From: Apostichopus japonicus
Taxonomy: Eukaryota; Echinodermata; Holothuroidea; Aspidochirotida; Stichopodidae
Assembly (NCBI RefSeq): GCF_037975245.1
Contig: NC_092573.1
Coordinates: forward strand, 3,222,501 to 3,286,500
DNA length: 64,000 nt
Reading direction: 5' to 3'
How positions within the stretch are numbered: position 1 is the stretch's first letter; the number at the start of each line of letters is the position of its first letter. This document shows, piece by piece, positions 31,509-43,020 of the stretch. A program made the position numbers and the translations under genes. The notes below the pieces were generated by a model. That model did no database searches. It was not told where the DNA came from and was given only the letters and a program-made list of their open reading frames with translations.

Positions 31509-33178
31509 CTGACAAAAGATGACAATTAAAGGTTGACAGTAGTTAGAGAACTTTAGACTGATGGAGCTATACCATAACTGCATATTACTACATATAACTA
31601 CAGAAACCTGTTTAAGTTATTCACAAAACTTCACATAGTTAATAATGTTCGTTTTATGTTTATTCATAAACATATACAAAGCTGGCTATTAATGTTTACA
31701 GATACATATCTGGTTCTGAGTGTTTGTTATGTTGATCATAAGCATGTATACCTAGCTGGATATGCATGTGCGCTCGCGCTTCTTACAAGCGTAAACATAT
31801 AACCTAGCTATACACAAATGCTCATGTTACCCACAAGCTTGAACATATCTGGTTATGGATGTATGTTTATGCTTCCTACAAAAATGTACATAAATGACCA
31901 CTAATGGTAATCACAAGCGTAAACATATATATTAGCTATGAGAGTTTACCTAAAAGTATGTATATAGCTAACTATTAATGTGTCCTATGGGTATTCACAA
32001 ACATAGCTTAGCTATTAAAAGTGTGTTTATATTACCCACAAGCATGTATATTGCTGTCTAGTAATGTGTTAATATTACCCACAAGGATGTACATAGCTGG
32101 CTGTTAATGTGTGTATACATTACCCACAAGCGTGTTCAAGCGTGTCCATAGATGGCCAATTAATGTCCCTTCGTGGTATTCACCAGCGTGAACATAAGTT
32201 AGTTATGCATGATTCTTTTTGTTACCCACAAGCATGTACCTAACTAGCTATATGAATGTGTTATGCTACCCACAGTTATGTACATAGCTTGATATTAATG
32301 TATTTTCATGGTATTCACAAAGCGTAAACATATTTTAGCTATAGATACGTGTTTATCTTACCCAAATGCACGTATACAGCAGTGTATTCTGTATTATTCA
32401 CAAGGGTAAGCATACGCTTGATATATTAATCATATTGAGTGCTTTTCGATCTCATGTAATATCCTCATACACAGAGACCTTCAATATAAAAACAAAATTA
32501 TTTAACAAGTCTTAAAAAAAACAGACCATTTTCTCTGCGAATAGCTTAAAGTAATTTTTTCACGAATTTATATGGTTTCCATGGTAACATTCTACATCGT
32601 TATCTGTAGAGTTACAAATTTAAATTCAAGCACACAGTTACATGCAAGTCGCCTTAATTCGTCAGAAAAGTGCATAAAAGGCGGTCAACAAATTGTTTGT
32701 AAAAATTCCAGTCAATGGATTTTCAAAACTTTGGGTGATTCTTTGCCATAATTAAATTTCATGTATTTAAGTTTTAGAAAATTCTTAAATTTCGCATGTT
32801 CAAGGTCGCCATTGACAATCATGCTTTTAAATGATGTTGAGGATTATATCTTAAAGGCTTGCTGTAAACTTCACTGATCTTTCTGTCTAGAGATTTATCA
32901 GATGATTGTGTGTAAATTTATGAATTAATATATACTCATATTCCAGTAAAACGGCCAGTGGCTACTTAAATCGGTATTGCACCTCAGAAATTATGAAAAC
33001 AGACGCTATTTTAGTGTTTTTCTCTTGCTCCCAAAATTTTACAATCAATTGTTGTCTTCAGCTACGCCCAAATGTAAACAACGGGCGTTGTCATATCGGT
33101 ATGATCGGTTCCGCGAAACTTTACCAGTTGCAGTCTCTTGACCGCAGATCATAACGGTACCGTGAATTCATCCATAGT

Positions 33179-33238
<60 letters not shown>

Positions 33239-34421
33239 CGTTCGTACTTATAGAAGAAGATGTCTTTTGAAAAGCTATTTAGAACTTTAACTGAGTCAAA
33301 TTAATTCACTCGTCTTTCTCAAACACCTTTTTCGTTCCGAAAACTACACCAATGGAATCTTATTGAAGTAGTCAAGCACGTATGTATCCAAGTTCAAGCA
33401 GCGTGTCCGCTTGTTTATGAGGTTTCCATGATAACGTGTTACTTTGATTCAAAGATCTGTGAAGAGAACAGATCATGCGCATTACGCATCGCTTCTCGGC
33501 CTTTCGGCTAAGATCATGTGTAGTATCTGTTCCTTTTCGAGAGGAATCGTGATACACACCTGACGATGATCACGCAGTCACAGTCCCGATGCAAGGGGAC
33601 TGGGGTTGAGAGCGGATCAGTCGTTCGGTAGTTCGGTTTTCGTGTCCAGGTTCTTTCCTGGGTGACTGTTCTTAAAATGTATCATGCGCATTACGACGCG
33701 GAGCCGTATATATATACCGCTCTGATAGAACCTATAGATTTTTTTATCTCTATAAAGGAACTCTAATAGAACCCGGAGCCGTATATAGAGACGGCTCTCT
33801 ATAAACGGCTCTGATAGAACCGATATGGCAGCGCCCTCTATTGAAACGCTATGGTAGTTCCAGTTTATTACATTGTTGATAAAGTTTGTACTAACAAAAT
33901 TTGTATGGCCATTTGGTGTAACACTTAAGACATGCATATCATGTTTTCATGGGCTGAGTTGTTCACAAATCGTTACTTCCGAACACATTCCATTGCCAAT
34001 ATATAGGCCTATTATTAATTGCAAATTTTTTGGAAAAATTTCAGTCCCCCTCAAAGCATTTTTATTCAATGAGACAATTTATTTGAACACTGAATCATTT
34101 GAAAATTCAATATTTTCAGTAAAATGCTTTCAACAACTTTGAACAATTCTTAGAATTTTTATATTTCGAGACCATGATGACATTTAAATATTTACCTGGA
34201 TAGCGAAGGATGTGATCTAGCTCATCAACCTCCCCGAATAGACCCACAGAGAGCATTCCCCAGATGGCTGCCACACAATGAACGGGTACCACACTCACTG
34301 GATCATCAATTCGTAACATCTCAATGATGGGTACACTTAAACATGCGACGCCTCCACCAACGGCTCCAATGACGAGTCCTTCCCATGGTCTTGCCAGGGC
34401 ACAGTAGGCTATATAAATATA

Positions 34422-34458
<37 letters not shown>

Positions 34459-37400
34459 AAAAAAAAAGAACAAGACACCAGAAAAATTCCACTTCACGAC
34501 CGGTTTCGTCCTTTTTGGGACTCATCAGGCGAAGGTATGAATCGAACCCCGGATCTTGTGTCACAGACCGAAGTCCGTACCACCCGACCACAGTGATTCT
34601 ACTGGTGTGTGAATGCGTATAAATTGGCTTTGTATAACTGTCATTGAGGGTGCGGGCATTTGTCTCTAAGGCTATTTATGATACAAATTAAATTATAAAA
34701 TGTGATTAAGCCTTAATCTAAGTAATATATTCGGTAACAAGATCTCAATTTGATAATTTTTCAAAAAGGGTTAAATTATTCACATGTGAGGATTACACAA
34801 AATCGTGTCAAAAACTGTTTTTCGACCTTCTTCAATTACATATTTCATGGAATAGATAACACCACCTCAATGTACCATACTGTCGGTTGTAGCTTCGATA
34901 AAGGATTCCATGTAAGTATGAAAGATAGGTTCTCTATTCACATTTCTGTACATTTCTGTCACAATATTGGCAGGTTTTACGCCATTACAGCAACATGGAA
35001 GTAAACACTCTTACAAGAAAAAAAGATGCGAGGGACATAGAACAATAAGCAATTACCTGTGAAAAAATACTGCCGAATTTTTAGATAGATGAATGGATGG
35101 ATAGATATCATTCCTTACAATTTTGGGATAGGGGACGGAGAGCGGGGGAGGGGGGTGGTAAGGGGTAAGAGAGGACCAAAGAAAATGCCAGTTATGACGG
35201 TACCTGTGATGGATACTAAAGAACCAAGAACTCCATTGATGATGTAAACAATATCGAATTTTCTCTTCTTTGTGACGTAACTGTAGAAAATAAAATATCG
35301 AGACATTATCCGAGAATAAATATAAAAGTTATTTGCAAGTAATATCTGAATTTGTATCATAGAACGAATCTATGACAAATATGTGATTATTTGGCACATT
35401 TTTTTCGGGCCCACACATTGACTCCGGGCCTCGGGGCTGTACTTTACCTGACCCTTTTCTCGTCGTGTCTCTTTTATCAGCGCCGTTCAGTTCAAATGAG
35501 GAACATATAGTTTACTCGTTATTTAATTTTTCACACGTTAACAGAATGTCACCGTTTAGTTTGCAATTAATATCAGTATGCTTAAACCACAGTGTTGACT
35601 TAATGTAGTGCTTCATCGACTAACGAAATCAGTTTGGTATCAAAAAAGTGATTGCAAAATATTATATTAATTTATATTAGATCACATACAATTTCATAAT
35701 TACAAAAAATCGTCCCTGCTAGACCAAAATTTGATAAAATATATATTAAAAAAATTCTCCAAACTTAATTTATCTTATTGCTGTCCTAATTTTAAGGTTT
35801 GCAACCATACGATAATCCATATTCCTAGCATTATAATATAGATTACAGGCAACGCAAATGAATTACCTTAAAGCGATGCCGACAATACCTCCACCGATAG
35901 AAGATGTAATGGTAGCTACAGCAGATCTGGGTCGCGTAAAACAAAATCAAGATTATGAAATGAATCCATTTACTCAGAATAATAAATTCACACGTGGTCT
36001 TTATAGCACGACTGCATATATATACCTGTAAGTTTTAAATGCCATTATGGCTTTGTACATAACATTATTAAACGTCTGTAATCAGTAATTATTACATTCA
36101 AATATGTCCATTTGCATATTATTTTAGGGCAAAAAGCCTTCTAAACCTCAATTAATAATAATAATAATAATAATTGGAAAAAAAAACGTGTTAGTTACGA
36201 TGGCTAGACTAAGAGGAAGTTTGGACACAAACCATTAATTGAGGTATATTTTGCAAGTTCAATCAATCGAAAAACATAAGATTCTTGTAATAACATGTGC
36301 ATGACGTGTGACTGATTTGGCAAGGACATTTAATGTTGTAATTTATCTATTGGTACCCTGCAATAGATATATTTAGCTTAAATAACAATATCAATTTGGA
36401 CAGTTTAAATTTGAAAAAGGAAGAGGTTCGAAGATAGCAGCATATTTCACTATCAATTCTGTCTTACTGTAGCCATCTGTCCAATATCGGCAATTATAAA
36501 AACACCGCAGGAGAAAACAGTGAATCTCATTAAATTATTTGGTTTACATATAAATAATATACATAATCAATATAAAATTGAAAAGTTATAAAGTTCATAT
36601 TTGTTTGGTGACGTTTAATTGACACTAATTTACTGGAAAAAAAAAGGTGTTTAGACGGAGAAAGTTTAAGAAACCAGTTTATTATCTAATAGTTTGTTCC
36701 TGTACAGCAATAATGTATAGACTGTCCCAAACTGGAACTTTATGTGGTCTAAAATTTTCTCCTGTTTGAGTGAATTACTTTAATTGTTGACCGAACAGAG
36801 AAAACTGCTTTTTTAAGAGGTTATGAGCAATCTTTTAACCGCCATGTTGGTGAATAGATTCTGCTTCATATGTATATATCAATCTTAAGATGTAATGTTC
36901 TTGGCCTCTTTTCGACGGTGTTCCCTCAAACGCTTCAAAACTGTCTCGACTCACCTGGTAGCCAGGACCCACTTGTCGTTGGCAATGCCGTAGGTACTTC
37001 CGCAGTTGAAACCCAGCCAACCCCACCTTTCAATAATACAATGAAGAAGAATTCGATTCTAAGATGTCAGTGAGACATATGTATATATATAATGCTATAC
37101 AACCCGTTTGGCTGCGCGTAACCAATTTGTTATGTAATGTCACACACTCTTTTCCATGTGATTTGATGCGACTTTTTCTGTGTAATAAGACATGTGTACG
37201 ATACGATGGTATGTTACGTAATATCGGACACTGTAATAGGATGTGACTGGAAGAGATAACTATCCATCCGATACACACAGAGAACACAGTTATCACTGTA
37301 ATCTTAAAGTTTTGTATCAAAGCTAAAACTGGATGGTGCTATAAATCGGTAGCATGTGCTATTAGAAATTACAGTAAGAACTGATGATACTACGCGTAAT

Positions 37401-39891
37401 CCCAACCAATCCAGTTGTTGGGATTTGTTGGGATTACACATAACCTCAGTTCTATCACATTTATCAGCACAATCCAGTTTTAACTGTGGTTGAAAGTTTT
37501 ACAGTAGTTATTGTAATCTCTGTGTGAATCGGATGGAAGGATCATGAAATGTGCTTTGTGGTAGGATATTTATTAATGCGATGTGTCAAAATTCATATCA
37601 TGAGTTGAAATAGGCAGTGTAAGATATGACAGTCGTGATAAAATTGAGATTAAACGAGGACCTGGAACTCACCACAGCATGAATAATCCCAAGACTGCAT
37701 TTGTAGGTGAACCCATCTTACTTGCTGTTCCTTTGTCCTTAAACCTACCGGTCCTCGGCCCAAGCATGACGGTAGCCACTAGACCCGTCACACCACCCAC
37801 CAGATGAACTGTAGATGCTCCTTTGAATGTGACAAACAAGTAAAAAGAAACAGCAAAACAAAACAAAACAACAATAGTCAAACAATCAAATCGATTAGAA
37901 ATCAAATTATTGAAAGAGCTTTGCAGTTTGTCTCATGTTCATTATAACTTGGGTAACTATTTTAACACCTCTATTGTGAAAGGGCGCTGCAGGATCTTAT
38001 ATTTAGCATGAACATAACACTACCCACTTACTACGGTCCTGCATCATTTACATAACACTACATATAAGTGGAACACTTCACGAATTGATAGACCATAGCA
38101 TAGTTAACACTCTTTTCCTTTAACTTCCCAAAAATTATTTGTAAATGTAAACAATAAGAAAACAATTTAAACGCTCCAAACCACTTCAGAAAAGAAACAC
38201 GAAGGATAATTTGATATTTTTCCTTTCAACTGTGAAGTAATCAAATCGTATCTTCGTTGATAACTGTTGACAGAGTCAACTTAACTTTCGACCAGAATTG
38301 TAGTATACTTGAGCTTTCACTGTTTACAGTACAATAAATTGCCTTCCAAAGTTAAAGACGCCATATTCCTAACGGTTCCGAAAGGGTTTGTGTCAGAGAT
38401 GAACGCGTTGAATACAAACTCAAATTTCAAATACCGGTAATTCTTGTGATTATTTCCAAGCAGCATTATCTGTTAGCTAACAATTTTATCAATTTATACC
38501 GGTACTTTTACCAAAGGAATAAGAAGATTGGATTTGAAAGATAAAAGTATTTGGTCAAAGTAATCACACCCTTCATGATTCATTCACTTTAAGATTATCG
38601 GGTAATGAATGAACCCTTTCGATTCTCACGACTGGATATACTTAAAACTCTATAGAAAGACCAGTCACCGTATGATGAAAGCACAAGGTACGTGGTAACA
38701 CAAAACATCTCTCGACTTACCTGTCAAATGAACGCTCAATGGACTAGATCTCACATTTAACACTTTAATCCCGGAAGAAATAAACCCAACATCCAACCCA
38801 TCGTCATCATTGTCCTGTGTGATAGAGTTGCTTGCGATAAACAACTTCCCCAAACAAGTAACGATAATCTTACTCCAGTTCGGCGATATGACAGTTTCGA
38901 TGTTCTCTCATACAAAACAAGTCTAATTATGAAATCGTCGAGGCCACATGTGCTCGAAATTTGGCATTGTTTTCCTTTATTTGTTATAATGTCTATTTCA
39001 TATCATACCGGTAGTGATGTATTTTATAAATGATAAATCTACATTATGGATGTTCTTAACATGACCTCATACTGGCTTTATTTTATGTATCAGTATTGTT
39101 TTTGTTCAACTTGAAAATATCAAAAGAAAAAAGCAGAGAGAAAAGTGACAGGTTTCACCTTCGTGTGAAACTGTGAAATCATAGATTGGCAATATGTCTA
39201 CCACTTTACACTACTTTTGAACAATGATACCAGCCAAACGGAGCAAGATTTGTCTTAGATATTTGATGGAGTTGTTCATCACGAAAATCTCAAATCAAAC
39301 AGGTTAGAGTTAATGGTTGGTGTTGTTTTTCCTTTAGCTTACATGCATGTTGAACTCACCTGCTATGTCAGTAGCTCCAAGCTGCCGAAACCAGCTGTGA
39401 TCCGTCCTCCACATCCAGTGTGATGGAAAACAGTAGATGAAGGTGTTGAAGAAAGAGAAGAGGATGTAAGCCTCCAATTTTGTCCTCTCCGCCATCGCAC
39501 CACTAACGATCGTCGTGGCCGTAGTCGCGAACGATGTTTTGAAAAAGAATAATGCAAACAGGTGACCGTCGACGCCATGACCGTCCGTGTCGAAGAAGAA
39601 ATGGCTGACTCCCATAAACTGATTTGATTCACCCTCCACCCAAGCACTGAATCCAAACCCAAACATCCAGTAACTGATTCCACCAAAGAGAACGTCTACG
39701 GCATTCTTGACCATGATGTTGACCTCGTTCTTAACCGAAGCGCTCCCGGACTCTAGAAGACCGAATCCCGATTGCATCGTAAAAATAATAAAAGCACTTG
39801 TTAGGATCCAAGTAGCATCGTCCCAACGTATGTCATGCGATAGATTGATCCATTCTGATCGATTTTTATGTACATTGGGAAAATCTGACAT
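30955..39891 (-). CDS. AMT1-like: Gene B: AMT1-type ammonium transporter, 7 exons, 551 aa
   Basis: Membrane ammonium transporter/channel. Coding exons in transcript order are 39891-39360, 37820-37673, 37026-36955, 35926-35867, 35280-35204, 34408-34196 and 31508-30955. Total 1656 nt in phase, all introns GT-AG. The start is the ATG at 39891; a TTG 12 nt upstream extends the frame but is not a normal eukaryotic start, and an in-frame TAA lies at 39960-39958. Seen in the protein: sequons N10 and N16; TIVSGAMAERTKLEAY; FPSHWMWRT; D175 (TDIAG); first pore His H183 (STVHLVGG); second H340 (VVPVHC). The C-terminal VPLHEELLGADLVEH block is followed by a Ser/Arg-rich tail with TQT at 539-541. It is a tandem paralogue of gene C with identical exon boundaries and converges on gene A. 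Introns carry a hammerhead-bearing SINE, a U2-headed retroposon and a diverged tandem array. Confidence 0.94.
31660..32410. repeat. Diverged tandem array of roughly 50-60-bp units
   Basis: Units resembling TACCCACAAGCATGTACATAGCTGGCTATTAATGTG recur about a dozen times with heavy divergence in gene B intron 6. The most regular part is about 32030-32300. Confidence 0.75.
33180..33233. repeat. (AT)n microsatellite
   Basis: Pure TA run in gene B intron 6. Confidence 0.95.
33472..33695 (+). mobile_element. U2 snRNA-headed retroposon with 15-bp target duplication
   Basis: The direct repeat ATCATGCGCATTACG occurs at 33472-33486 and 33681-33695. Between them lies a 194-bp insert. Its first 45 nt (33488-33532) match the 5' end of U2 snRNA at 43 of 45 positions when compared with the vertebrate sequence from memory, and they include the branch-site-recognition stretch GTGTAGTA. 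The remaining roughly 148 nt are not U2. The insert lies in gene B intron 6, antisense to the gene. snRNA-headed SINEs have been described in crocodilians; whether this is such a family or a one-off template-switch chimera cannot be told from one copy. Confidence 0.75.
33690..33830. repeat. Short repeats of CGGAGCCGTATATA / CGGCTCTGATAGAACC
   Basis: Two direct copies of GGAGCCGTATATA and three CGCTCT/CGGCTCT-type segments in partly inverted order, directly after the U2-headed insert. Probably an older repeat into which the retroposon inserted. Confidence 0.5.
34196..34408 (-). CDS. Gene B exon 6 (second pore His)
   Basis: A 213-nt exon whose acceptor (TATATAG) sits directly beside an (AT)n tract and a hammerhead SINE. 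It encodes YCALARPWEG and DDPVSVVPVHCVAAIWGM with H340. Ends CCAG|GTAAAT in phase 1. Confidence 0.92.
34414..34456. repeat. (AT)n tract joining the hammerhead SINE to the exon 6 acceptor
   Basis: TA run between the 3' end of the SINE and the TATATAG acceptor of gene B exon 6. Confidence 0.9.
34456..34605 (-). mobile_element. tRNA-headed SINE carrying a hammerhead ribozyme
   Basis: Read on the minus strand, a tRNA-like head has an A-box-like TGGTCGGGTGGT (34590-34579) and a B box GGTTCGATTC (34548-34539). A complete hammerhead core follows, then a short 3' body ending in a T-run that merges into an (AT)n tract. The same order, a Pol III head plus a hammerhead, is known from the schistosome Sm-alpha SINE. 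It lies in gene B intron 5 in the sense orientation, ending about 45 bp before the exon 6 acceptor. The ends are approximate; I see no target duplication. Confidence 0.65.
34492..34534 (-). ncRNA. Hammerhead ribozyme (type I core, minimal stem III)
   Basis: Minus-strand parts: stem I 5' strand CTTCGC (34534-34529); CTGATGA (34528-34522); stem II GTCC/GGAC closed by CAAAAA (34521-34508); GAAA (34507-34504); very short stem III (C..G) and cleavage triplet GTC (34500-34498); stem I 3' strand GTGAAG (34497-34492). Stem I pairs over 6 bp with one G-U. All invariant core positions are present. Predicted cleavage lies between 34498 and 34497. Minimal stem III is known from hammerheads in Penelope-like elements and small retrozymes, which often act as dimers. 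Activity is inferred. Confidence 0.8.
35204..35280 (-). CDS. Gene B exon 5
   Basis: A 77-nt exon between CTACAG and GTACCG encoding YVTKKRKFDIVYIINGVLG and following residues. Confidence 0.9.
35867..35926 (-). CDS. Gene B exon 4
   Basis: A 60-nt exon between CCCAG and GTAATT encoding SAVATITSSIGGGIVGIAL. Confidence 0.9.
36955..37026 (-). CDS. Gene B exon 3
   Basis: A 72-nt exon between GAAAG and GTGAGT encoding WGWLGFNCGSTYGIANDKW and following residues. Confidence 0.92.
37262..37536. repeat. Foldback (palindromic) repeat F, copy 2
   Basis: Ends ATCCGATACACACAGAGA and TCTCTGTGTGAATCGGAT are complementary except for one base. The centre is AATCCAGTTGTTGGGATT. It lies in gene B intron 2. Confidence 0.85.
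37673..37820 (-). CDS. Gene B exon 2 (first pore His)
   Basis: A 148-nt exon after TTCAAAG encoding ASTVHLVGGVTGLVATVMLG, then PTNAVLGLFML, and ending TG|GTGAGT. Contains pore H183. Gene A has this region fused to the preceding exon. Confidence 0.92.
39360..39891 (-). CDS. Gene B exon 1
   Basis: Residues 1-177 plus one base: TM1 (WDDATWILTSAF), the AMT signature and pore D175. Ends GCAG|GTGAGT directly after the DIA(G) motif. TM1 and the signature are in one exon here, unlike gene A. Confidence 0.93.
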
Positions 39892-39960
39892 GATGTGAGC
39901 CAAGTTGCGAGAATGCGCTATACCATTATCATTATTATAATTATTTTTCGATAAAAATTA

Positions 39961-42900
39961 AAATGAGAAAACAGACAATTCATGAAAATAAAATTAGTTT
40001 TACGTCACTTTTAAATCAAATTAAAAAAAATGAATTTCTACGAAAAAGTGAGTGAAAAAACATTGACAATATTTCCTCAGTAAGTTGGTACTTTGCTTAA
40101 GTTCATTAACAGTGATAGTAATTTGTACTTTAATTGTTTGAGTGCATGTATATTCTTGCTTCCTTTGCAAAGGTAACTAATTTGTATATCCAAAAGAAAA
40201 TCACATGGTTTGACTGTAATCACAATCGCGTATCGGTCAAAACTAATCAAATTACAATTCAAACGCTCGAAGGGTATTTTAACCACACAGGAGGAAACGG
40301 TATAGTTTTAGAATTTCGTTCGTTTTCCAATAATTAAAAAAAAAAAAAACATATTTGGCATTAAATTTTCTGGAAATCCATTCGAGATCAATTACAAATC
40401 AAATGAAATGTCCACAAAGAGAAAATTGTCAACTTACATCGGTGTTTCTACTCCGAGTGATTTCCAAACAGAACAAGAAAAGACTTGAGTGTTTCATGGA
40501 CGAAAGATCCCCATGTGCCAACTAAACGAACTCTTTTATTTGGTGATTGTTTTTGTCGTCGTCAGCTATATACCTTTAGCAGATGGGAGAGTAGATGTTG
40601 TCAACGTTCGATATTCAGTCAAAAAACGAAGTAAAAGGAAGATGTTTATCCCTCCTCTGCTCATAGAAATGTCAAAGCTCTCTCCATGCGCATCCCTATC
40701 AAAAAATAGAACATAAATAATGTTATTACAGCTATCAATCAGTCTAGATGGCAGGAAACTATCATATCTTATACCACTGATTTGCTAGATTCCATCTCAA
40801 ACTCCCTCGTGTCGTTAGCAAAGCCATCCTGTTGTTAGATGTTGATGCTTCCCTGGGGGGTTTTGTATACTTGAGAAGAGAGTAGCGATATTATTGCAAA
40901 TGATAGAATGATTATCAGACAACCATCTCATTTTCCGCTGCCACTGCATCCAATTGGGAAATTGTTACTTTCAAGAAAGATTTTAGACAGAAATGTAATA
41001 CTTATAACCTATGTATTGCAAGACAGAAAGAATCAAAACATTTCGAGTTGCAAGATAACCAGTGTCTACTCGAAGATGACGTCGATTCCTCATCTACGGC
41101 TCATTGTCAATATTAATGCATCGTCTCATATATTTTTAATAGTTAAAATCATGTAACCCCTAATAGGCTATAAACGTCTTAAGAAGATCATTATACCGTA
41201 CTAAAGCTATATTAACTGTTGACTATGTAGTTCAGCCGCTTTCGTTGATGAGAACTCTTTATGCTGAAGATGGCACACTCCATAGAGAGTTGACGGCAAT
41301 TCGCACGAGTGTTCTCCTTACCAAAAGCCACAGGGCGACATCAGTTTCATATATTTAATATTTTAATCACATATGAATTGTTTGGGAATTGCTAGTTGAA
41401 ATGCGTTTTGGGAAGTATATGTCGTGGCAAAGTTAGGACAATTGAGGTCAGATTTGAACCGTTTTCTGGCATGCAAATAGCTTCATAGAATATCCAGAGA
41501 CGAAAATGTAAGGCTCTCATTTGCCTATCATCTACAGACATGGCATGGAAGTGTATAGGCATCATAAGCAAGCAACGTCGCAACTATACATTGATCGGTA
41601 GCTTTCATCTAGTGAAAAGAAATGTGGTTGACAATTATTTTGATGATCAAGGGGGAAATTATATTGGGCATTAACGTTTAGTCTCTTTAAAACCAACCGT
41701 AGTATAAAACTATGAGCTGTACTGATAGAAGTCATCTTCAATGTCCCGTATAAGACACCGTATCAAATTGTATGCGTATACAGGCATCCGTATCATATGT
41801 CTTTTGTTGATAACACTTCAATCCACCCTGCTACACCATGTGAAGGTATATATAGTAGGTTAAATTATCCTTATTCTAAACTAACACTCTGTGAGATTTG
41901 TCATCGAATGTATTTTGGATAGGTAATGCTCGATCGGTTTGTTAAAATTTCTAAACCAAGTAACGACCAGAAGCCAAAATAAAAAACGTTGAAGTCAGTT
42001 GTTATTCTTAAGGCCAGTAAGATATGTTAAAATCCTCGACACAGTCCAATGTTTCGCAACACACGACACATTTCACATACATGTGAATTGTACCTATACA
42101 CACATCCATCCTTATTTTGCATACAAAAGTATGGGCGGAAGTTTATGACTGATCAAATCAGTGTTTCTGTTGAAGCTAATAGTAACATTATGACAGAGTG
42201 CAGGAATGGATCGGTTTTACGTAATAAATACATTGTACTAGACTAAAATATGAGCTATGTGCCGACTGCTTTTATAATTTTAAGTCAATTTACCGTATCC
42301 GTTAAATATTTACGTCCATCAAAGAATTTCTTTGATATTATTACGATATTTTGGTCAGTAAATAAAGAGTTTTGCACAAATTTTTGAAAACTACCTGTGG
42401 ACATCGAGAGACTTTGTACATTTATTCCTCAAAATCTCATACAAACTGTCTGCATTTCCCGAAATATCTCAAAACATTGTTCAACTTTCCACTTTGACTC
42501 TACTTAAGGTTTTAAACCACGTTCATTGATCGCCATTTTAACATAGGATACTCCAGGGTGGAAGAAAGTGCGTGAAGGATAAATGTATAGAAGGGGGGGG
42601 GGGTGAGTGGGACGGGTGCAGGGATCTATAAGTCTACAGTCATTGGATAATATTATTTACATAAAAGGTTTAATCTTTGTTGCAATGCTTTTTTAGATCA
42701 CCCCGACTTAAAAGTACTTAGCCCAAGGAAATTATGATAAAATGGGGGGGGGGGCGGGGGTGGGGCGGGGGGAACGACATGGTGCGAGTATGTTAGATTT
42801 ATCACATGACAAGATTAAAATTCAGTCAATGTGAATGAAGTACAAATATGATTAAAATTCATTGTTTTAATACTCGTTCACATACATTTTCAAAGTATTT

Positions 42901-43020
42901 AATCTTTCCGTACACCCCCACCCTAACCGCAAACCCTTTACCCGTCACCACCCACTATTCAACACTATAGTCCTTCATAACGAAAGAAAAACATTTGGTT
43001 AGACGCTATAGATAGAAAAC
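39961..43020. other. Intergenic region between genes B and C, no further gene seen
   Basis: Holds the 5' flank of gene B and distal 3' flank of gene C. A GTAAGT on the minus strand at about 40437 could end a non-coding 5' exon of gene B, but the acceptor side is weak. G-rich tracts occur at about 42593 and 42745-42772. No protein-like frame is seen. Confidence 0.45.

Noticed and set aside
33488-33532. Functional U2 snRNA gene
   Set aside because: Only the first 45 nt are U2-like; the Sm site and 3' stem-loops are absent, and the target duplication marks it as a retrocopy.
39892-39903. TTG at 39903 as the start of gene B (would add MAHI)
   Set aside because: Non-AUG start; the first ATG in frame is at 39891 and gives a normal AMT N-terminus.
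40430-40500. Non-coding 5' exon of gene B ending at a GTAAGT near 40437
   Set aside because: The donor is good but the matching acceptor before 39891 is weak; not annotated without transcript data.
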